DNA from: CAZLPW01 sp964561495
Lineage (GTDB): Bacteria; Fidelibacterota; Marinisomatia; Marinisomatales; UBA1611
Reading direction: 5' to 3'
NCBI GenBank assembly: GCA_964561495.1
Contig: CAZLPW010000039.1
Span: 1 to 18,139, forward strand
DNA: 18,139 nucleotides
The position numbers were made by a program, and so were the translations under genes. The notes below the pieces were generated by a model. It was not told the origin of the DNA, made no database searches, and worked only from the letters and a program-made list of their open reading frames with translations. Below, in pieces: positions 1 through 6,775 of the stretch. Position 1 is the stretch's first letter; the number at the start of each line of letters is the position of its first letter.

Positions 1-1422
1 GTTTTTGATTTTATCTCGCCAATCCATATTAATATACCACTCATCAACAAGCCTAAAAACTAGCTCATCCCCTGAACGCCAGCAGTGCGGATATACATGA
101 GGATATTCTTCTACATAAAATAAGAAATCACGACTTTTAAGGTCTTCGATTATTTTTGTTATTGTATCTTTTTCTGTTGCATTAAGTCCAGTAAGCCAAT
201 CAAAGCCATCTATAAAAATAGCCTGATCATCTAATGGAGCTATATTTACTAGACCTAACTTCTTTCCTATACGATGATCAATATCACCACATCCTGGCGC
301 CATGTGAACAATACCAGTTCCTTCTCCAGCATTAACAATATCGGATCCAATACTATCTTTCCCTGGATCAATGACCTGGTGCTGCATTACCCCTGATTTG
401 GAACCAGAAAAATTTTTGTTAATATTTTCAGGATATCCTCCCTTTGTATTTGGAGCTGGGAAATGATCATAAGGTCCCTCATATTCCCATCCAACCATCT
501 CTAAACCCTTGATGGTTTCAATAATCTCATAGCCTCCTCTTTCTTTAAAAATTTGTGCTATCGTTTTTAATTTGGACACCCCGTCTATCCACTGCTTCTT
601 ATCACTAAATTGTTTTTCTAGACGTGAGAATTCTAGATTATCATTTGCAAAATAATATATTGATCCATCCTTCGAACGTATTTTTACGTAATCAAGGTTA
701 ATATTTACCCCAACAACAACATTGGAAGTAAGTGTCCATGGAGTAGTTGTCCAGACTAATAAGAATTCCTTATCCCTACCTATAATCGGAAATCGAACAA
801 AAACAGCCCTATGTGAAACAAGTTTACGACCTTCTATAATCTCCATTTGGGAATATGAAGTCCCCGACCTCCCACTCCAAGGGACTACATCATGACCCTT
901 ATATATTTTATTTTCTTGCCATAATTTTTTTAAAAAACCCCAAATTGCATAGTTATTCTCCTCAGACATCGTATAATATGAATTTTCCCAATCCATCCAA
1001 TAACCGAGTCGTTTTGACTGTTCAGTCTGCACTTTAGAGTATTTAATAACTCTTTCTTTACAAAGATTAACAAACTTTTCTATGCCAAATTCAATAATAT
1101 CATATTTTGAAGAAAAGCCTAATTCTTTTTCCACCTCTACTTCAACCCAAAGACCCTGACAGTCAAACCCATTTTGATATCGGAGATCAAAACCACACAT
1201 CGATCGATATCTATTATAAATATCCTTTAAACTACGACCCCAGGCATGATGAACTCCCATAGGGTTATTTGCTGTTATAGGACCATCAATAAAGCTCCAT
1301 GGAGAATTTCCTTCATTCAGCTTCCTACGCTTATCAAATATTTCATTTTCTTCCCAGAACTTAAGTATTTCATGTTCTTGAACTATAAAATCAACTTTGG
1401 TTTTAACTTTATTTATTTTCAT
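1..1422 (-). CDS. ileS: Isoleucyl-tRNA synthetase, IleRS2-like, C-terminus cut by window edge
   Basis: This class I aminoacyl-tRNA synthetase charges tRNA-Ile with isoleucine in the cytoplasm. The frame is open from the ATG at 1422 to the left edge: 474 codons, or about the first 45% of a usual IleRS of roughly 1000 residues. The Rossmann-fold start reads DGPITANNPMGVHHAWGR at residues 46-63. The HIGH signature is replaced by GVHH at residues 56-59. The CP1 editing domain is present: WTTTPWTLTSN at 224-234, and GTGIVHMAPGCGDID at 368-382, keeping the equivalents of the editing histidine (H373) and aspartate (D382). A segment like the family's YCWRSG reads HCWRSG at 446-451. The KMSKS loop and anticodon domain lie outside the window. 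The editing motifs and the motif neighbourhood favour IleRS over ValRS or LeuRS. The gene is separated from htrA by a terminator, so it probably has its own promoter between about 1423 and 1490. The GXHH motif marks the IleRS2 branch. Confidence 0.93.
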   Translation of the reverse strand, partial: MKINKVKTKVDFIVQEHEILKFWEENEIFDKRRKLNEGNSPWSFIDGPITANNPMGVHHAWGRSLKDIYNRYRSMCGFDLRYQNGFDCQGLWVEVEVEKELGFSSKYDIIEFGIEKFVNLCKERVIKYSKVQTEQSKRLGYWMDWENSYYTMSEENNYAIWGFLKKLWQENKIYKGHDVVPWSGRSGTSYSQMEIIEGRKLVSHRAVFVRFPIIGRDKEFLLVWTTTPWTLTSNVVVGVNINLDYVKIRSKDGSIYYFANDNLEFSRLEKQFSDKKQWIDGVSKLKTIAQIFKERGGYEIIETIKGLEMVGWEYEGPYDHFPAPNTKGGYPENINKNFSGSKSGVMQHQVIDPGKDSIGSDIVNAGEGTGIVHMAPGCGDIDHRIGKKLGLVNIAPLDDQAIFIDGFDWLTGLNATEKDTITKIIEDLKSRDFLFYVEEYPHVYPHCWRSGDELVFRLVDEWYINMDWRDKIKN

Positions 1423-1489
1423 ATTTAATTTTTTCTTAATAAATAGTGGAAGGGAAATTATTCATTTTAAAATCTGATTGTAATAGGGT

Positions 1490-1515
1490 AAAAAAAACGC
1501 CCCAAAAAGGAGCGC
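1490..1515 (-). terminator. Rho-independent terminator after htrA
   Basis: Read on the minus strand, a 7-bp GC-rich stem (GCGCTCC with GGGGCGT, two G-T wobbles) closes a TTTTT loop and runs directly into a tract of eight T. It lies 20 nt past the htrA stop codon and about 70 nt before the ileS start, so it should separate the two transcripts. There is no T tract on the plus side, so it acts in the minus direction only. Confidence 0.85.
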
Positions 1516-1534
1516 TTAAATATCTGATGAAAAA

Positions 1535-2914
1535 TCAAAGTTCTAATGTGTAAAATCTGGAAGCACCATCCTTCTTTTTGACCAAAACAAGTACTGCGCC
1601 TTTTGATTTTAAAGAATTAACCATATTATTAAACTCTAGGACTGAGGCAACTTTTTTGGTGCCAACTCTTTTGATTATATCCCCTTCTCTAATTCCTTTT
1701 TTATAGGCCTCTCCATTTTTATCTATACCAACTACAATTAATGAATTTTCTACATTAATATCATATTTTTGCCTAAGCTGATTCGTGATTCTTTTTAGCC
1801 TGAATCCAAATTGATCAAATTCTTCATCGGAACTTGTTGCAAGACTTGTAGGATTCTCTGGCAAATCTTCAAGTATAACATTTATAGTTTTGTACTTCCC
1901 ATTTCGAATTATTTTTGCTTTACTTTTTTGATCTGTCTTAGTAAGTGATACAACATTTTTGAGATTTGATGGATCAGTAATTGATTCACCATTAAACGAT
2001 ACAATAATATCCCCTTCTTGTATCCCAGCTTTTTCAGCAGGACTGCCAGAAACAACATCTGTTATCAATGCCCCATCTCTTGTGTCGAGATCAAGAGCCT
2101 TAGCAGTTTTATCATCAAGCTCTTGTATATAAACACCTAGCCAAGATCTAGAGACATAACCTTTTTCGATGAGATCAGACATAATTCTTGATGCCATGTT
2201 AGAGGGTATGGCAAACCCAACACCTCTATTCCCTCTTTCATAACCACCCGTAGCTATTGCAGTATTAATTCCTACTAATTCTCCCTTCATATTCAATAAT
2301 GCGCCACCGCTATTACCTGGATTGATTGCTGCATCTGTCTGAATAAAGTTTTCATAACTTTGAGAGGCTAAGATATTGCTTCTTCCTAACGCTGAAACAA
2401 TTCCAGTGGTTACAGTATGGCTTAAATTTTCTGAAAAAGGACTACCAACAGCCATCACCCATTCACCAACTCTAATTTTTTCAGAATCGCCCAATTTAAT
2501 TTCTTTAAGATTTTTTGCTTCTATTTGCAGAACAGCTAGATCAGATTTGGGATCTTTACCAATAACAGTTGCATCAAATTCACGCTTATCAATTAATTTA
2601 ACCCTAATTTCATCAACATCATCTACAACATGATTATTTGTTAATATATAACCATTTTTTTGATCTACTATTACCCCAGAGCCTAATGCATTTGTCTTAA
2701 ACTCCTGTCTCCTATCACCTTCAGGAAAAAAGAAGAAAAACATATCATTCCCACCAAATCGATCCATATTTATTGTTTTATTTGTGATAATTGTAACTAC
2801 TGCAGGTTTTGCTTTTTCAGCGACATCTGCGAAAGCTTCACTAAATTGTCTAACAACGGAGTTTTGAGCTAAAATCGCACAGGCAAATAAGTTTATAAAA
2901 AATATTTTCTTCAT
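1535..2914 (-). CDS. htrA: Periplasmic serine protease/chaperone HtrA (DegP/DegQ family)
   Basis: This trypsin-like envelope protease and chaperone degrades or holds misfolded exported proteins. From the ATG at 2914 the product is 459 residues, the usual length for a protein with two PDZ domains. It starts with a signal peptide (MKKIFFINLFACAILAQ). The catalytic triad is complete: His95 in TNNHVVD, Asp125 in KSDLAVL and Ser202 in GNSGGALL. A phenylalanine-rich stretch at about 58-63 matches the LA-loop region of DegP. PDZ1 spans about 257-347 (WLGV, GSPAEKAGIQEGDII) and PDZ2 about 367-457 (GEAYKKGIREGDII). The frame can be read back to a TTG at 2968, but that adds 18 residues in front of a good signal peptide, so the ATG at 2914 is preferred. 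The gene is single, with terminators on both sides (1490-1515 and 2977-3004). Confidence 0.95.
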   Translation of the reverse strand: MKKIFFINLFACAILAQNSVVRQFSEAFADVAEKAKPAVVTIITNKTINMDRFGGNDMFFFFFPEGDRRQEFKTNALGSGVIVDQKNGYILTNNHVVDDVDEIRVKLIDKREFDATVIGKDPKSDLAVLQIEAKNLKEIKLGDSEKIRVGEWVMAVGSPFSENLSHTVTTGIVSALGRSNILASQSYENFIQTDAAINPGNSGGALLNMKGELVGINTAIATGGYERGNRGVGFAIPSNMASRIMSDLIEKGYVSRSWLGVYIQELDDKTAKALDLDTRDGALITDVVSGSPAEKAGIQEGDIIVSFNGESITDPSNLKNVVSLTKTDQKSKAKIIRNGKYKTINVILEDLPENPTSLATSSDEEFDQFGFRLKRITNQLRQKYDINVENSLIVVGIDKNGEAYKKGIREGDIIKRVGTKKVASVLEFNNMVNSLKSKGAVLVLVKKKDGASRFYTLEL

Positions 2915-2976
2915 TTCATTATACTCAATTTTTATACTTACAATGTTAAAAACTGTTTTTTGTTCCAAAAATTAAA

Positions 2977-3004
2977 CAGCCCTAGTAAAATTTTACAAGG
3001 GCTG
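2977..3004 (-). terminator. Palindromic terminator after the T9SS cargo gene
   Basis: The 28-nt inverted repeat has outer arms CAGCCCT and AGGGCTG and a nearly self-complementary inner GTAAAATTTTAC, separated by one mismatched T-T pair. On the minus strand it is followed by TTTAATTTTT. It lies 23 nt past the stop codon of the large secreted protein and only about 60 nt before the htrA start, so the htrA promoter must overlap or closely follow it. Confidence 0.8.
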
Positions 3005-3027
3005 AAAATAAAAATAGGTTAAATATA

Positions 3028-6000
3028 TTATTTTAAATATAACATTTTTTTCGTTTTTTGGAATGACTCTGATGATATACTATAAAAATAAACACCTGTT
3101 GGAACATTAATCCCTTTATCATCAGTCCCATCCCAATTTATTGAGTGAAAACCAGGTTTTAGAAAACCACTCTCCAATACCCGTATTTTTTGACCAATTA
3201 TATTAAATATGACTAAATCAACAAAACTTCCCTTAGGAATTTGGTATTTAATTTCTGTTTTAGGATTAAAGGGATTTGGATAGTTTTGCTGAAGAGCAAA
3301 AGAATTAGGGATCATCTGAATATCAGTTAAATTTGTTCTAGTTACAAAATCAATTAAAGTACCCTTATAACCAGATATTTTTATCTCATCAATTTTAATT
3401 TGACTAATATCTTGTCTTTGACCTTTAAACTCTATTGGAATGTTTAAAATAGTATTATTTTCTTTCTGGATTGGTTTATCATTTAATGCAACCATAAGAA
3501 CAATTAATTCACCTTCTAATTTGTCACTAGTTGTGACAATTACATTTTCTTGATTTGTTGCCAAACTAGGAGGATAAATTGAAATCATAGCAGGATCATA
3601 TTCTAGGATGAACTGCATGCCATAAATCTGATTACTTTGTTCTAATTCTATTTTTAATTGTGAATTTTGATAATCATTTTTTACATCTAAATATGCAAAA
3701 TCATTTGTGCTACCATTAAAAGAAGCTGATCTAGCATTTCCACCAAATAAAATATCAACGATCATGACTATGTCTGCAATGTTAATTTCCTCATCCATAT
3801 TTAAATCAACATTTCTAAATTGATCTTCTGTAGGGATATCTTCCTCAAGTACGTAATCAACAACTGCAAGAACATCCTGAATATCAGCATCACTATCAAA
3901 ATCTGCATCTCCAAACGTAAAAGGGACGGCACAAGATACATTAGAAGCTCTTGACTCTAAAATACCGTAACTATCAGTATCCCATACAGCACGAACATTA
4001 TAACAATATTCTAAATAATTTTCAGATACAGTTATAGTAGTAAAAGTATCAGTTGTAGTCTCTACTAATGTTGCGTTTTCATCAACATCGATTTCATAGA
4101 CTTTATACTCTGTTAAAACGTCTTCCCTACTACCTGATATGTTAATATGATTCGGCGAGATTGAAATATATTCTTCTTCAAACTCAAAAAGGCTAAGACC
4201 TGGATCATGAGCTAAAATAGAAGAATTTTGATTGCCTCCAGATAAAACTGTGAGATGCCTTTCACGCCCTTCTTCTGGTTCACCCTCTAATGATGCGATA
4301 GCCCTCATCATATAATTACCAGGGAATCCAAGGTCTCCAGTCTCTAACCAATAATTATCACCAAAATTAACAAAACTATGTCCATATATATAACCATCCT
4401 CATCCCTACAAACCCCTGGACCAGATCCAGTTGTAAACCTTACACTAAGTATAAAACCAAACTCATTTACTGCTATTGGCTCAGGGAAATCATAATCAAT
4501 CCAGACTTCTACATCGCTCACTTCCAAAAACTCATCACCAACAAAAATAAGCTCAGGTAAACCATCTTCATCCATTGTATATAAACGCACCTCAACAGGA
4601 TCAGTTGAAAACGTTGGGTTTCCATCAAATAAATCAGTGAACATAAAACGGCCTTGCATAACCTCACCAGCAACGTTGGGATTAAAAAATACACCAAGCT
4701 CTATTTGATCTGAACCACCAGTAATTGAGAGTTCATTACTTCCATCATCATAAGCCAGTTCATAGATATCCATAGACCCAGGTGTCAACCAAGATAGATG
4801 AACGAGTCCATCTCCAGCAGTTGTAGAAAGACCTACAGGACGAGGCATATCAGGACTCAAAACAAAATTTTGTACTATCGGATCGGCCTGCGCAATTATA
4901 TTAACATCCGCCATTTCAGTATAAAACCCAGTTTTTTGAACACGCAGACTCTGCACACCTGGAAGAAGACCCACTAATAAAAAAACACCATCCGCAGAAG
5001 TAGTATCCTTAAACGATCCAGAACTAACAACAACACTATCAATCGGGTCTCCATTTGGATCCACAACAGTACCGCCAACATCTCCGAATAAATATACTGG
5101 ACTATCTTCAACCGTAATCATCGTACTTTGATAGTTGCTAGCTCCAGCAGGTCCTTCATATACGGCAGTGACACCAAAAACATATGATAATTCATTATTT
5201 AAACCTGTTACAGTATAGGTCGCACTAGTTATAGGATCACTATTTATTACATCATCGTCTACAAAAACATTATAACCTAAAAAATCATACTCCGTACGAG
5301 TTTGACTGCTGAATGATTCATCAACATACTTATATGTATCATCATAGCTGTAAGTATTTCTTCCAGAATAATCGATTAAGAGTTCATAGTCACCCTCTTG
5401 ACTGCCATACCCATCAACGACAACATAATATACCCCAGCATCAAGATAGATATTTTCTAATAGAGACCTCCATGGATCACCAGCAGCATTACTACACTCA
5501 TCATCATTACACGCTGTTCCGTCTGCAGCAACACTTAGGTTAATATCGTAAACATAAATTTTTGTATCGTAGCCCGACTCACATATACTGAAATCATAGT
5601 TACCACCTTCAGCATTAAAAAGATATACAACATCAGGAGATAGAGATCCAGTATATGGACATTCTTCATCATAATCGTCATTAAAGCCTACTGTAGAACC
5701 ACTATCACTAAATGGCAATCCAGTAACAACAAAAGGATTATCAACGTTATCTCCCTGATCACCTCCACCACCTCCGCCAGGCGGCATCCACAAAAGAGTC
5801 ATCTGCTCATCGCCAGGAAAAGATAATAAGTTAGATGGTGGTTCTGCAGTCCACGGTGATGGTGTAGCGCACACCTCAGCCGTTGGTGAGGAGCTAGTCC
5901 CCTCATATTCGACAACTACTGTATAACAATATGAACTACCATTTACTAAAGAGGTGTGTGTAAAGGTTGTCCCTTCAGTCTGACCTACCTCCTGACCATC

Positions 6001-6645
6001 TACCTGGATTGAATAATACTGAAAATCACCACACTCTTCAGGCACCTCTCTAATTCCACTTAAATTACCTTGGAATGTTAATATTCGACCATTGGTGGGC
6101 CAATTGTCTAAAATTTCTTGAGCAAGAAATGTCCCCTTAGGAAATGGCAATGGCTCAACGAAGCTAGTATTGTAAACAGAATAACTTCTAGTCTGAGTTG
6201 AAAACTCAATTGATTCTTCTGTCCCTTCCCAACCATAACTACTTTCTAGAACCTCACCATCCAAGGTAAGAGTATAACCGCCTGGCTCATATTGGCCATC
6301 TCCCCAACTATCATAAATTGTAAAAATATAGTCACCGTGCTCTAATTCAAAATCCCAAATCTCAGTTGTTTCTGTCTCAGTAAAATGCCCTTCAGGAATA
6401 CTCCAAATTTCTTCACCGGTATCTAAATAAATCAAACTAGCTGATGTTTCTCCAGGCCATGTATCCGTAGTAATTTCTATAGAGAAAGACACATTAAATG
6501 GATTTCCAGGTTCATTCCACTCAAGAATTACCTGCGAATCTCCAGGGATTGCAATCAGATTTTCGGCAGGACAGTATTCTTGGGAAAATACGTTAGAATA
6601 AAACAATATTAACGCAGGTAATAAATAAATAAATCTTTTTACCAT
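3028..6645 (-). CDS. Large modular T9SS-secreted protein with split FnIII, dockerin-like and cohesin-like domains
   Basis: A secreted or surface-anchored multidomain protein of unknown specific role, 1205 residues from the ATG at 6645. The signal peptide is at about 1-22. Three fibronectin III-like modules start at about 24-46, 272-290 and 602-622 with similar strands (GDSQVILEW, GDEQMTLLW, GDGLVHLSW). Each is interrupted after that strand by a different domain before its second half resumes. Insert 1 (about 54-150) has the IYDSWGDG motif. Insert 2 (about 303-428) resembles a pre-peptidase C-terminal (PPC) beta-sandwich and follows a six-glycine linker. Insert 3 (about 640-790) is unassigned. 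A carboxypeptidase regulatory-like domain occupies about 518-596. A dockerin-like pair of Asp-rich repeats lies at about 912-967 (DADFDSDADIQD, DLNMDEEINIAD), then a cohesin-like beta domain at about 972-1102. The T9SS type A sorting domain is at about 1110-1205, starting NYPNPFNP and ending in a lysine. No catalytic domain was recognised, so adhesion or scaffolding is the best guess. Confidence 0.88.
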   Translation of the reverse strand: MVKRFIYLLPALILFYSNVFSQEYCPAENLIAIPGDSQVILEWNEPGNPFNVSFSIEITTDTWPGETSASLIYLDTGEEIWSIPEGHFTETETTEIWDFELEHGDYIFTIYDSWGDGQYEPGGYTLTLDGEVLESSYGWEGTEESIEFSTQTRSYSVYNTSFVEPLPFPKGTFLAQEILDNWPTNGRILTFQGNLSGIREVPEECGDFQYYSIQVDGQEVGQTEGTTFTHTSLVNGSSYCYTVVVEYEGTSSSPTAEVCATPSPWTAEPPSNLLSFPGDEQMTLLWMPPGGGGGGDQGDNVDNPFVVTGLPFSDSGSTVGFNDDYDEECPYTGSLSPDVVYLFNAEGGNYDFSICESGYDTKIYVYDINLSVAADGTACNDDECSNAAGDPWRSLLENIYLDAGVYYVVVDGYGSQEGDYELLIDYSGRNTYSYDDTYKYVDESFSSQTRTEYDFLGYNVFVDDDVINSDPITSATYTVTGLNNELSYVFGVTAVYEGPAGASNYQSTMITVEDSPVYLFGDVGGTVVDPNGDPIDSVVVSSGSFKDTTSADGVFLLVGLLPGVQSLRVQKTGFYTEMADVNIIAQADPIVQNFVLSPDMPRPVGLSTTAGDGLVHLSWLTPGSMDIYELAYDDGSNELSITGGSDQIELGVFFNPNVAGEVMQGRFMFTDLFDGNPTFSTDPVEVRLYTMDEDGLPELIFVGDEFLEVSDVEVWIDYDFPEPIAVNEFGFILSVRFTTGSGPGVCRDEDGYIYGHSFVNFGDNYWLETGDLGFPGNYMMRAIASLEGEPEEGRERHLTVLSGGNQNSSILAHDPGLSLFEFEEEYISISPNHINISGSREDVLTEYKVYEIDVDENATLVETTTDTFTTITVSENYLEYCYNVRAVWDTDSYGILESRASNVSCAVPFTFGDADFDSDADIQDVLAVVDYVLEEDIPTEDQFRNVDLNMDEEINIADIVMIVDILFGGNARSASFNGSTNDFAYLDVKNDYQNSQLKIELEQSNQIYGMQFILEYDPAMISIYPPSLATNQENVIVTTSDKLEGELIVLMVALNDKPIQKENNTILNIPIEFKGQRQDISQIKIDEIKISGYKGTLIDFVTRTNLTDIQMIPNSFALQQNYPNPFNPKTEIKYQIPKGSFVDLVIFNIIGQKIRVLESGFLKPGFHSINWDGTDDKGINVPTGVYFYSISSESFQKTKKMLYLK

Positions 6646-6651
6646 TGATGT

Positions 6652-6655
6652 CTCC
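6652..6655 (-). promoter_or_regulatory. Shine-Dalgarno GGAG that fixes the start of the T9SS cargo gene
   Basis: GGAG lies 6 nt upstream of the ATG at 6645-6643. The frame is also open from a TTG at 6657, but that TTG overlaps the ribosome-binding site and would add four residues in front of the signal peptide. The ATG is therefore the start. Confidence 0.75.
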
Positions 6656-6657
6656 AA

Positions 6658-6775
6658 AACTAGAATTCGTTTTTAATTATAAAAGGGAAATGAATTTCAC
6701 AGTCTAATTTAGTTACGCCTCATTATATTTCAACTATTTTTATGTTAATGTGAGGTGATAAAAATTAATGAGATT
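6658..6775 (-). promoter_or_regulatory. Probable promoter region of the T9SS cargo gene
   Basis: This gap lies between the M1 peptidase stop and the T9SS cargo gene. On the minus strand TTAACA (6748-6743) is followed after 15 nt by TATAAT (6727-6722), a possible but short-spaced sigma70-like pair. It is flanked by an imperfect inverted repeat (CCTCATTA at 6718-6725 against TAATGTGAGG at 6746-6755), which could be an operator or a weak terminator of the upstream operon without a T tract. The assignment rests on motif resemblance only. Confidence 0.35.

Noticed and set aside
855..1428. Two 60-residue plus-strand open frames
   Set aside because: They lie antisense to the clear IleRS frame, have no ribosome-binding site, and encode low-complexity sequence.
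2376..2633. 85-codon plus-strand frame opposite htrA
   Set aside because: It overlaps the protease triad region on the opposite strand and shows no independent coding evidence.
2730..2750. Run of Phe codons in htrA as a possible frameshift or slippage site
   Set aside because: The frame is intact on both sides, and a Phe-rich LA loop is normal in DegP-type proteases.
5313..5543. Plus-strand open frame rich in His, Tyr and Gln
   Set aside because: The composition is a mirror of Asp/Tyr-rich codons in the T9SS cargo gene on the other strand; it has no start signal or homology pattern.
6718..6755. Imperfect inverted repeat as terminator of the pyrF operon
   Set aside because: The stem has a 2-nt bulge, a long loop and no T tract, and it overlaps a candidate promoter; it is noted only within the intergenic feature.
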